A DNA stretch of 5,663 nt from Porphyromonadaceae bacterium (GTDB lineage: Bacteria > Bacteroidota > Bacteroidia > Bacteroidales > Paludibacteraceae), in assembly GCA_905372605.1 (NCBI GenBank), contig CAJPPQ010000079.1, positions 1-5,663 of the forward strand, given 5' to 3'. A program made the position numbers and the translations under genes. Positions 1 to 5,663 of this stretch are shown here, in pieces. Position 1 is the first letter of the stretch. The number at the start of each line of letters is the position of its first letter. Under the pieces are notes generated by a model. The model was not told the origin of the DNA. It saw only the letters and a program-made list of their open reading frames with translations, and did no database searches.

Positions 1-45
1 GGGATGTTTTGCCTCCAATGAGGCCATAATCTTTTTTACGTCCAT
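1..45 (-). CDS. gdhA: Glutamate dehydrogenase, N-terminal fragment (cut by window edge)
   Basis: Only the first 15 codons lie in the window: Met-Asp-Val-Lys-Lys-Ile-Met-Ala-Ser-Leu-Glu-Ala-Lys-His-Pro. The pattern IMxxLEAKHP at the extreme N-terminus is what I know from Bacteroidales hexameric NAD(P)-glutamate dehydrogenases, where it is normally followed by GESE and a helical segment. These enzymes interconvert glutamate with 2-oxoglutarate and ammonia in the cytosol and are central to nitrogen assimilation or amino-acid catabolism. The start is supported by an in-frame ATG, an A-rich upstream stretch without Shine-Dalgarno, and a Bacteroides-type promoter about 90 bases upstream. The catalytic and cofactor-binding parts lie outside, so cofactor preference and intactness cannot be judged. 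Identification rests on 15 residues only and remains provisional. Confidence 0.62.
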   Translation of the reverse strand, partial: MDVKKIMASLEAKHP

Positions 46-134
46 AATAACAATGATTTTTTTAATATATTTTTATTTAAAATATTATGCAACAACAACT
101 TATACAACCATAAGACTTCTTGTATAATAGTCCA
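46..134 (-). promoter_or_regulatory. A+T-rich leader of the gdhA-like gene
   Basis: If transcription starts about 6-8 bases after the -7 element, the mRNA carries an untranslated leader of roughly 80 bases. It is almost pure A+T from 46 to 88, with a weak A/T-only inverted repeat (TAATAT at 63-68 with ATATTA at 82-87). It has no Shine-Dalgarno-like GGAGG before the ATG, as is usual in Bacteroidota, where A-rich leaders support initiation. No riboswitch is recognisable. Confidence 0.4.
100..127. repeat. 8-bp inverted repeat at the expected gdhA start site
   Basis: TTATACAA (100-107) and TTGTATAA (120-127) form a perfect 8-bp inverted repeat separated by 12 bases. The right arm coincides with the predicted +1 of the gdhA-like transcript. 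An alternative short hairpin, CTTAT (99-103) with ATAAG (110-114), would exclude it. With one G:C pair the RNA stem would be weak, so an operator for a dimeric regulator is at least as plausible as an RNA structure. Chance is possible in such AT-rich DNA. Confidence 0.35.
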
Positions 135-166
135 CAAAGTTAATTAATAGTCTATGAATAAACAAA
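135..166 (-). promoter_or_regulatory. Bacteroides-type promoter for the gdhA-like gene
   Basis: Read on the minus strand, TTTG (166-163) is followed after 20 bases by TAACTTTG (142-135). This matches the Bacteroidota primary sigma factor (sigma-ABfr) consensus of a -33 TTTG and a -7 TAnnTTTG with 19-21 bases between them. The start of transcription is expected near 127-129. The -33 box abuts the terminator-like hairpin that follows rlmH. Confidence 0.6.
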
Positions 167-191
167 TAAAAATCGATAGTTTTTTTATCGA
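166..191 (-). terminator. Weak hairpin plus T-run after rlmH
   Basis: On the minus strand, 14 bases after the rlmH stop codon, TCGATA (191-186) pairs with TATCGA (178-173) across a 7-base, mostly A loop. TTTTTATTTG follows immediately (172-163). The layout is that of an intrinsic terminator closing the four-gene operon, but the stem has only six pairs with two G:C, so efficiency should be low. Some readthrough into the gdhA-like gene, which lies downstream in the same direction, is possible. Confidence 0.4.
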
Positions 192-204
192 AAACATATA
201 TATT

Positions 205-666
205 TTACTCGTGGTGATAAGGCAGACCTGCTATTATGGTGAAAGCACGATAAAGTTGCTCTGCAAAAATGGCTCTTACTATCTGATGAGAAAATGTCAT
301 CTTAGACAGAGATATACGCGAATCGGCTCTATCGTATACTTCGTTGGAAAAGCCATAAGCTCCGCCAACGACGAACGTTATATTGCGAGAAGATGTCTGC
401 CGTCGCTCAAGCCATTCGGCGAACTGCCTCGAGGTGAAGCTATCGCCTTTATCGTCGAGAATAGCTACAAAATCACTATCGTCGATAAAACTAAGAATAG
501 ACCTGCCTTCCTCCGATTTCTGCACTTCGACAGAATATTTTTTCTTGGCACAGGGGACTATTTTTATCGTTATATCGATGTTTTTTATACGTTTCAGATA
601 GTCGTCGACTATACTCGTTATTCTATCGTCTACGGTTTTCCCCACAAATAGTATTTTTATCTTCAT
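205..666 (-). CDS. rlmH: 23S rRNA (pseudouridine-1915-N3)-methyltransferase RlmH
   Basis: RlmH uses S-adenosylmethionine to methylate N3 of pseudouridine 1915 in helix 69 of 23S rRNA, acting in the cytosol on assembled 70S ribosomes. The protein is 153 residues, close to the 155-159 usual for this small SPOUT-fold family. Family features are the start MKIKILFVGK, LDDKGDSFTSRQFAEWL at about 70-86, the SAM-binding glycine loop FVVGGAYGFS at 98-107, LSKMTFSHQIVRAIFAEQLYRAF at about 120-142, and the near-invariant C-terminal PYHHE at 149-153 (HPYHRE in E. coli). The ATG at 666 gives the family's normal N-terminus. It is the last gene of the cluster, 10 bases after the permease stop, with no promoter between them. 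A terminator-like hairpin follows. Isoleucine is coded by ATA in 13 of 18 positions. Confidence 0.96.
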   Translation of the reverse strand: MKIKILFVGKTVDDRITSIVDDYLKRIKNIDITIKIVPCAKKKYSVEVQKSEEGRSILSFIDDSDFVAILDDKGDSFTSRQFAEWLERRQTSSRNITFVVGGAYGFSNEVYDRADSRISLSKMTFSHQIVRAIFAEQLYRAFTIIAGLPYHHE

Positions 667-676
667 ATACAGCTAT

Positions 677-1924
677 TTACTCAAATTTTATAGACTTGGC
701 AGGCAATATCTTAGAAATCATCTGAGATGGTAGCACCATTACAAGTATTGAGAATAAAAATACCGACAAATTCAGAACTATCAGCAAACGGAAGTCGATA
801 TGTACGGGCACAAACGAAGTATAGTAATACTCAGGATTTAACGGCACAATATGCAGAAAATATTGCAACACGACGATCGAGAAACCTATGATATTGCCCC
901 ATACAATACCACGCCCGACAAAAAACATTGCACTGACAACGAATACCTTACGTATTTCTTTATCCTTCATTCCCAAAGCTTTGAGTATACCTATCGTCTG
1001 TGTCTTTTCGAGTATTATAATAAGCAACCCCGACACTATATTGAAGCCCGCTACCGCCAACATTAGCACTATAACTATGTATGCGTTGATGTTTAGCATA
1101 TCCAACCAATTGAATATCTGCGGATATACCTCTTTTATAGACTGTACGTCGTATATGATTTTGCTATCGTCGAATTTATTGCCGACAATCTGCCGTATAT
1201 GGTCGGTTATAGGGTCTAATCGGTCGAAATCGGTGATAGTTATTTCGAGTGAACTTATGTAGTGCCGACTCCAACCGTTGAGTTCTTGTAATACTTGTGA
1301 GCTACATAGGGCAAATAAGTCATCGAACTGCGAGAAGGTAGTAGAATATATCCCCGATATTATAAATTTTCGTCCTCTTACTTGTTGCTGAAAGAAATAA
1401 GCCGAAACGTCATCTCCCACTTTAAGATTCAACGCCTTAGCCATATTGCTCGAAACGATAATATTGTTTCTGTTATCGCTATTCGATAGGTCGGGCACAC
1501 TGCCTTCGACAATATTTTTACGAAAAAAACTCCAATCGTAGTCTCTATCTACTCCCTTGAATATTATCCCTTTAAAATCATCGTCGGTTTTTACTATTCC
1601 AGGTTTAGTGACTACCTTCGCTACTCTATTTATACCATTTATAGTCGTTATCTCAGCTAATGTATTGTCGTCGATAGATATAGGCGAGCGTTCGAACGAC
1701 GAAGAACTGCTTCCGTACGAAAATATCTGAATATGAGAACCAAAGCCTACCACCTGAGACGTAACCTCTCTTTTGAAACCTGTTACTACACAGACAGATA
1801 TAATCATCACCGATAACCCTACGGCGATACCGAATGTCGCTATATTGATGTTAGACTTCCTATGCGACTTATTGCCTATATCGCTATATGTGATACGTTT
1901 TGCAAGTAGATATGAGAGGTTCAT
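677..1924 (-). CDS. LolC/LolE-like ABC transporter permease (FtsX/MacB fold)
   Basis: This 415-residue inner-membrane protein has the layout of the LolC/LolE family: one membrane segment near the N-terminus (about 26-49), a periplasmic MacB-PCD-like domain (about 50-278), then three segments (about 281-305, 327-355, 379-400). After the second segment comes EKTQTIGILKALGM (306-319), the coupling-helix motif that contacts the ATPase. PLNPEYYYTSFVPV (361-374) and the final LPSQMISKILPAKSIKFE (398-415) match E. coli LolC/E closely. By family, the role would be extracting lipoproteins from the inner membrane for delivery to the outer membrane, powered by a LolD ATPase. No LolD is in the window, so it must be encoded elsewhere. 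Only one permease is present, so LolC, LolE and a combined LolF-like form cannot be told apart, and another MacB-fold exporter is possible. It lies 24 bases after queA and 10 before rlmH. Confidence 0.85.
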   Translation of the reverse strand: MNLSYLLAKRITYSDIGNKSHRKSNINIATFGIAVGLSVMIISVCVVTGFKREVTSQVVGFGSHIQIFSYGSSSSSFERSPISIDDNTLAEITTINGINRVAKVVTKPGIVKTDDDFKGIIFKGVDRDYDWSFFRKNIVEGSVPDLSNSDNRNNIIVSSNMAKALNLKVGDDVSAYFFQQQVRGRKFIISGIYSTTFSQFDDLFALCSSQVLQELNGWSRHYISSLEITITDFDRLDPITDHIRQIVGNKFDDSKIIYDVQSIKEVYPQIFNWLDMLNINAYIVIVLMLAVAGFNIVSGLLIIILEKTQTIGILKALGMKDKEIRKVFVVSAMFFVGRGIVWGNIIGFSIVVLQYFLHIVPLNPEYYYTSFVPVHIDFRLLIVLNLSVFLFSILVMVLPSQMISKILPAKSIKFE

Positions 1925-1948
1925 GCTCTGTGTTCAACAATCGGTATA

Positions 1949-3175
1949 TTAATTATTTACATTTACTCTGTGCAACAATGAACTATCGCCATAACTTAGA
2001 AATCTGAAGTCGTTGTTCAAAGCAAAGTCGTAGATACTCTTCATGTTGTCGCTCCCCACGAAAGCAGATACCAACATCAACAGAGTACTGCACGGTTGGT
2101 GAAAGTTTGTAATTAGTTTATCGACTATTCTAAACCTAAATGTAGGCACTATCATTATTTGGGTTTTTGCAATAATCGACTTCAGCTTTTCTCTCGACAG
2201 ATAATCGATTATCTCTTGCAAAGCCTCTACTACCGACAATCGGCAGACATAGTCGTATGCCTCCCATTGCGATACATTCAAGTCGGGAGCCGACCGATTC
2301 ATTTTTATGTGGCATCCAATGTAATACAGGCTTTCCAAGGTTCGCATCGAGGTAGTGCCCACAGCCACGATATGCCCGAGATGTTGCACTATATGATATA
2401 AAGTATCAAGCTTCACCTCGAATACTTCGGTATGCATAATATGATTTGCAATATTTTCCGTCTTCACGGGCTGAAACGTACCTGCTCCTATATGTAGAGT
2501 CAGTTCGCTACTACCGATACCTTTACTATGTAAGTCGCTAATAATCTTTTCGGTAAAATGTAGCCCTGCGGTAGGGGCTGCTACCGACCCCAAGTTTTTG
2601 GCAAATGTAGTCTGATATCCGACCATATCTGCCTCGGCAGTACGGCGGTTGAGGTAAGGCGGTATCGGCAACTCGCCCATATATTGCAAAATACGGGCAA
2701 AAGTGATATTCGGATTGTCCCACGAAAAAGCCACGATATGATTCATATTGTCGATTCGCTCCACATAACGAACTTCCAAAACCGTCGACTCGCCGTCGAG
2801 CATTACTTCCCGACACAATATTTCGTCTTTCCATCGACGCAGATTACCGACCATAACTTTCCAAAGACACGAATCGGTCGACGAAAAAGACCGCCCGTAA
2901 TCGCTTGGTTCATACGGCTCTAAACAAAACACTTCGATAACGGCTCCTGTAGACTTAACAAAATGTAGGCGAGCTTGTATCACCTTAGTGTTGTTGAATA
3001 TCAAGAAGTCGTCGGGCGCAAGCAACTGAGGTAGAGCAGAAAAAGATTGTTTTGTAATACTCTCTCCATCAAAATGCAACAGAAGCGACCCGCCTCGTTC
3101 TGCAAGAGGATATTTAGCTATCTTTTCGGTAGGTAGCTGATATTCAAATTCGTTTATATCAAGATTTACCTGCAT
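1949..3175 (-). CDS. queA: S-adenosylmethionine:tRNA ribosyltransferase-isomerase QueA
   Basis: QueA transfers and isomerises the ribosyl part of S-adenosylmethionine onto preQ1 at position 34 of GUN-anticodon tRNAs, giving epoxyqueuosine, the step before queuosine. Hallmarks are all present: LPTEKIAKYPLAERGGSLLL (14-33), FNNTKVIQARL (60-70), GELPIPPYL (167-175), the signature AAPTAGLHFT (199-208), LHIGAGTFQPV (227-237), GTTSMRTLES (273-282) and TNFHQPCSTLLMLVSAFVG (356-374). At 408 residues it is longer than the ~350 of E. coli, as is usual in Bacteroidota. The Gln in VIQARL replaces the Pro of proteobacterial enzymes, which I believe is normal in this phylum. The enzyme is cytosolic and appears intact. 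It starts 18 bases after the TPR gene's stop, suggesting co-transcription. No other queuosine gene is in the window. Confidence 0.97.
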   Translation of the reverse strand: MQVNLDINEFEYQLPTEKIAKYPLAERGGSLLLHFDGESITKQSFSALPQLLAPDDFLIFNNTKVIQARLHFVKSTGAVIEVFCLEPYEPSDYGRSFSSTDSCLWKVMVGNLRRWKDEILCREVMLDGESTVLEVRYVERIDNMNHIVAFSWDNPNITFARILQYMGELPIPPYLNRRTAEADMVGYQTTFAKNLGSVAAPTAGLHFTEKIISDLHSKGIGSSELTLHIGAGTFQPVKTENIANHIMHTEVFEVKLDTLYHIVQHLGHIVAVGTTSMRTLESLYYIGCHIKMNRSAPDLNVSQWEAYDYVCRLSVVEALQEIIDYLSREKLKSIIAKTQIMIVPTFRFRIVDKLITNFHQPCSTLLMLVSAFVGSDNMKSIYDFALNNDFRFLSYGDSSLLHRVNVNN

Positions 3176-3193
3176 TGCTTTATGTACGGAGAT

Positions 3194-5437
3194 TTATCGG
3201 AATTTATCTATAAGTATCTTTTCTATAATAAGTTGCACCTCGTTGCTATCTACTCCATTGTTCAAGAGCAGATTGTTGTCTGCCGAAAACACATCGATAA
3301 ATCCCTTTAAATCTTTGGCTTTGGCGATAGCCTTCTGGTAACGCTCGATAGCTATATCTTGCATCTTCAAACAGAGAGCTATATGCCCGGCTGTGATTAA
3401 ATCTTTCATTTCCAACTCGGCAGACTCTTCTATATGTCTTGCAGCAAGCTCATTAGCTTGTTCCAATTTACCGCAATAAAAGAGACACGATACCAAGACG
3501 GAACGAATATTTCGATAGTCAGGCTTGAGATAACTTATTTTATATAAGACAGATAGAGCCGAGTCGTACTGAGAAATCTCCATATAGCAAACTGCAAGTC
3601 GAAACATCACCCCGAAATCGTCTTTGGCTACTTCCAATATCTCGTTATAACAATCGATAGCCTTCGGAATATCACCGATTTGCCTATAACAAAATGCAAG
3701 ACGTCGGAGATACCAAGTGCTGTTTTTGTCGAGTCCTTCGGCTACGATATAGTAGTCGATTGCCTCCTGATATCTACCCACTTTCTGGTAAGAATATGCC
3801 AGATTGCGATACAATTCATAGTCGATATCGCTATTGCCTGCAGCCTCTATATCTCTATTATACACATCGATAGCTTGGAAATAATGGTCGTAAAAGAAAT
3901 ATGCATCTCCTATCTTACGTCGCTCTGTGGGAGTCGGGAACATTGCTTCGAAGATTTTCGAGTCGCACAAGTTGAGTATTCTCGATAGAGGATTGTCTAT
4001 CTCGGTATGACGAGGAAAATACGAATAAAACCGGTATAAATCAAGTATATAGTGATTGGCCTCTATTTTTTGCGGGGTATAATTGTGGCTCTTGTCGGTA
4101 TCTTTTATCATTTCGTCGAGTTGCTCGCGTTCTTCTTTGATGGCAAACTCTACCGTATCGAGCTGTTTATCGGGCATTTGCAACAAATTTAGCGAAAACG
4201 AAAACTTATCGGAATTGCATAGCAACGGATTCGACGAAATAGCTTTGCCGATAGACTCTTTTTTATTGGAAAGCCGTCTCACATAAGGATTTCGAGAATC
4301 AAAAGGCAATATCCAATTTTCGATAAAGGCAAAAAACGGAAAACCCTTCATTTGTGCGAAAGTCCCGGCAAAGACATCCGAACCACTCATTTGCAACTCG
4401 GTGAAATCGTGTATCTTATCCGAAAAATCGATTCCGTCGAACATATTCTCTATACTTGGCTTTATTTTCTCGCTATCTTCGTCGAAATCTATATTTTTAA
4501 GTTTGTCTTGTATTATCGGAGACATTTTCATTATTTCGGGCATTATCTCCTCGTTTATTTGCTTGGAAATCTTGCTCGTTTCTGTAGTGCGTACTATCTG
4601 AAACACAATACTTTGTATCTCAGACACAAGCGTGCTGTTTTGGCAAATAAAAGTTATTCTGTTGCGCAAATGCTCGTCGTATTCGATGATATATCCATAT
4701 TTTGATATTATAAGTACTATACCGACCAAAACTCTCTGTCTTATAGCGTTTTCGTTACTATCTACGAGCGAAAGCAATACATTTGTTTTCTGCGAATCGA
4801 AAGCACGAAGTACATTCATAGTAAGGGCAGATACCGCTATACATCTGGTATCTAAAGCTATTGTGCTATCGGCGATTATAGCCTTGACCTGCTCGAGGTC
4901 GGCACTCGACATATCGCTTTTCAATAAAACAAATGCAAAAAGCGGAGACATCGTTTTTTGATATGTACTTGTGACTGTATTCCAATAGTTTATATCTCCA
5001 TCATTTTCATCTGTCGCTTGGTCGGCTGCCGCGTACTGCTGTCGAAGAACTGTGTGTATCTGCTCAAAACTCGGAATTATATCATTGAGAAACATATTGG
5101 GATTGTTAATCATCAGCCTCTGCCCCTCATACTCAATGAGATTCGATTGACGCAAGAGAAAAGTCTCCTTCGCCTTTTGAACAAGCATAAACAGATTGAA
5201 TACAAGCCTATTATATATCTGCCGACTCTCTTCGTTTCTTGTAAACTCTTTTGCAGCAATACTATGAGAGAGCATTTGCAGGTAAGTCGACGAATATTCG
5301 TCTATTTCCATCGACATATTCCAATCGTTTATCTCCTTTATAATCTTTCGTATGAGAAAAAAAGCTTCTGATACACTACCCGTGTAGAGCTTCTCATTCA
5401 CTTTATTGTAAATGCTTAATATATCATTGATTGTCAT
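3194..5437 (-). CDS. Large TPR-repeat protein of unknown function
   Basis: A 747-residue soluble protein with no signal peptide or membrane segment, so probably cytosolic. The C-terminal third carries about five to six tetratricopeptide repeats: roughly 507-535 (GDAYFFYDHYFQAIDVYNRDI), 541-574 (LAYSYQKVGRYQEAIDYY), 575-607 (LAFCYRQIGDIPKAIDCYNEIL), 609-640 (LAVCYMEISQYDSALSVLYKI), then weaker ones to about 710. They have the typical W/L-G-Y-A-A-P pattern and normally form a peptide-binding superhelix. The first ~500 residues match no domain I know. They are rich in helix; 165-285 could be HEAT-like, and 312-345 is acidic. Similar proteins are, as far as I recall, widespread in Bacteroidales and annotated only as TPR proteins. 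It is first in the cluster, behind a good promoter, with queA 18 bases on. A scaffold role is inference. The ATG at 5437 is preceded by a ~34-base leader without Shine-Dalgarno. Confidence 0.85.
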   Translation of the reverse strand: MTINDILSIYNKVNEKLYTGSVSEAFFLIRKIIKEINDWNMSMEIDEYSSTYLQMLSHSIAAKEFTRNEESRQIYNRLVFNLFMLVQKAKETFLLRQSNLIEYEGQRLMINNPNMFLNDIIPSFEQIHTVLRQQYAAADQATDENDGDINYWNTVTSTYQKTMSPLFAFVLLKSDMSSADLEQVKAIIADSTIALDTRCIAVSALTMNVLRAFDSQKTNVLLSLVDSNENAIRQRVLVGIVLIISKYGYIIEYDEHLRNRITFICQNSTLVSEIQSIVFQIVRTTETSKISKQINEEIMPEIMKMSPIIQDKLKNIDFDEDSEKIKPSIENMFDGIDFSDKIHDFTELQMSGSDVFAGTFAQMKGFPFFAFIENWILPFDSRNPYVRRLSNKKESIGKAISSNPLLCNSDKFSFSLNLLQMPDKQLDTVEFAIKEEREQLDEMIKDTDKSHNYTPQKIEANHYILDLYRFYSYFPRHTEIDNPLSRILNLCDSKIFEAMFPTPTERRKIGDAYFFYDHYFQAIDVYNRDIEAAGNSDIDYELYRNLAYSYQKVGRYQEAIDYYIVAEGLDKNSTWYLRRLAFCYRQIGDIPKAIDCYNEILEVAKDDFGVMFRLAVCYMEISQYDSALSVLYKISYLKPDYRNIRSVLVSCLFYCGKLEQANELAARHIEESAELEMKDLITAGHIALCLKMQDIAIERYQKAIAKAKDLKGFIDVFSADNNLLLNNGVDSNEVQLIIEKILIDKFR

Positions 5438-5471
5438 ATCGGTACTGAACGACTTTATAGTCTTTTCTATC
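5438..5471 (-). promoter_or_regulatory. Short 5' leader of the TPR-queA-permease-rlmH operon
   Basis: This is the stretch between the expected transcription start (near 5471) and the ATG of the TPR gene. It contains a tiny hairpin, GACT (5451-5454) with AGTC (5459-5462) across four bases, too small to be judged functional. No Shine-Dalgarno sequence is seen, which fits Bacteroidota. Confidence 0.35.
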
Positions 5472-5477
5472 GAATCT

Positions 5478-5508
5478 CAAAATTACATATTTTCTACCGA
5501 ACGCCAAA
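5478..5508 (-). promoter_or_regulatory. Promoter of the TPR-queA-permease-rlmH operon
   Basis: On the minus strand, TTTG (5508-5505) and TAATTTTG (5485-5478) are separated by exactly 19 bases, a full match to the Bacteroidota -33/-7 consensus. It lies 41 bases from the TPR start codon. I found no CAAANNTA (reverse of the -7) in the gaps before queA, the permease or rlmH, so this is probably the main promoter for all four genes. Confidence 0.65.
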
Positions 5509-5530
5509 AACTTATTTATACGAGTAAGTT
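5509..5530. repeat. Small dyad between the divergent promoters
   Basis: AACTTA (5509-5514) and TAAGTT (5525-5530) are perfect inverted arms separated by 10 bases. The dyad abuts the -33 box of the minus-strand promoter and lies upstream of the plus-strand one, a place where a shared regulator could bind. Six-base arms in AT-rich DNA occur easily by chance, so this is only a candidate. Confidence 0.25.
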
Positions 5531-5575
5531 ACAGCGCTCATATACAGCAAAATTCACATTTCGATAAAAAAATAG

Positions 5576-5583
5576 TAATTTTG
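5576..5583 (+). promoter_or_regulatory. Promoter -7 element for the yebC-like gene
   Basis: TAATTTTG is a full match to the Bacteroidota -7 consensus TAnnTTTG and is the same octamer as in the divergent operon promoter. No good TTTG lies 19-21 bases upstream; the nearest at proper spacing is TTCA (5553-5556), so the -33 half is weak. Transcription would begin near 5590, leaving a leader of about 58 bases that is A+T-rich and lacks a Shine-Dalgarno sequence. Confidence 0.5.
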
Positions 5584-5647
5584 TTGTTCCTTTGATAGTT
5601 ATAATATGTAATATAAAACAATAAAAATCAATTCGATATAGAAATTT

Positions 5648-5663
5648 ATGGGAAGAGCTTTTG
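5648..5663 (+). CDS. yebC: YebC/TACO1-family protein, N-terminal fragment (cut by window edge)
   Basis: Only Met-Gly-Arg-Ala-Phe plus one base (G) lie in the window. MGRAFE(F/Y)RKARK is the characteristic start of Bacteroidota YebC-family proteins (other phyla start MAGHSKW), and the last base agrees with the next expected residue, Glu. The family was long annotated as transcriptional regulators; more recent work on YebC and mitochondrial TACO1 links it to translation, including relief of stalling at proline-rich stretches. The gene is divergent from the operon and has its own -7 element at 5576-5583. With five residues visible the call depends on the distinctive start and on context; completeness cannot be judged. 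Confidence 0.55.

Noticed and set aside
63..87. A/T-only inverted repeat TAATAT/ATATTA in the gdhA leader
   Set aside because: Six A:T pairs across a 13-base loop are not stable, and such matches are expected in nearly pure A+T sequence.
154..651. 165-codon open frame on the plus strand opposite rlmH
   Set aside because: It lies almost wholly antisense to a complete, well conserved RlmH, has no recognisable domain, and no good promoter precedes it. It is a shadow frame produced by the codon bias.
2538..2834. 98-codon minus-strand frame inside queA in another phase
   Set aside because: It overlaps the conserved QueA coding region completely, its Arg/Gly/Tyr-rich translation resembles no protein, and it has no separate start signals.
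3507..3917. Repeat-like region in the TPR gene considered as a DNA repeat
   Set aside because: Repetition is only at the protein level (degenerate TPR units); the nucleotide sequences of the units differ, so there is no DNA repeat array.
4352..5371. Several plus-strand open frames opposite the TPR gene
   Set aside because: They are antisense to a continuous 747-codon gene with clear TPR repeats, overlap one another, and have low-complexity or membrane-like translations typical of shadow frames.
5561..5572. TCGATAAAAAAA, also present on the minus strand at 191-180 in the terminator hairpin
   Set aside because: The shared 12-mer is mostly an A-run preceded by TCGAT, a very common word in this DNA; chance is the simplest explanation.

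Overview
This window looks like ordinary chromosomal DNA from a member of the Bacteroidota, most likely order Bacteroidales. The protein family versions fit: a ~410-residue QueA, a four-segment Lol-type permease and a large TPR protein. Two of the three promoter candidates match the Bacteroides-type consensus (TTTG, 19-20 bases, TAnnTTTG) and the third has only the -7 half. Genes start without a clear Shine-Dalgarno sequence. The DNA is AT-rich, ATA is the main isoleucine codon, and TCG/CGATA words are very frequent. The genus cannot be fixed from this alone.

Layout. At the left edge (1-45, minus strand) are the first 15 codons of a gene whose N-terminus resembles Bacteroidales glutamate dehydrogenase (gdhA). 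Its promoter candidate lies at 135-166. An 8-bp inverted repeat (100-127) sits at its expected transcription start, and a weak terminator-like hairpin belonging to the preceding operon lies at 166-191. From 5437 down to 205, all on the minus strand, runs a tight four-gene cluster: a 747-residue TPR-repeat protein, queA (tRNA queuosine synthesis), a LolC/LolE-like ABC permease and rlmH (23S rRNA pseudouridine-1915 methylation). Gaps are 18, 24 and 10 bases, no promoter-like sequence was found in them, and a good promoter candidate lies before the first gene (5478-5508). This is probably one operon.

At the right edge (5648 onward, plus strand) a divergent gene begins with Met-Gly-Arg-Ala-Phe, the N-terminus typical of Bacteroidota YebC/TACO1-family proteins. 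The 210-base divergent intergenic region holds both promoter candidates, with the same -7 octamer TAATTTTG, and a small dyad between them.

Functionally the neighbourhood leans towards translation: tRNA anticodon modification, modification of rRNA helix 69, and YebC, a family linked to translation. One envelope-lipoprotein permease is inserted in the same operon. I see no mobile element, CRISPR array, tRNA, rRNA, toxin-antitoxin pair or defence gene. The least understood item is the TPR protein, whose N-terminal ~500 residues match no family I recognise. I did not find a convincing new system here.
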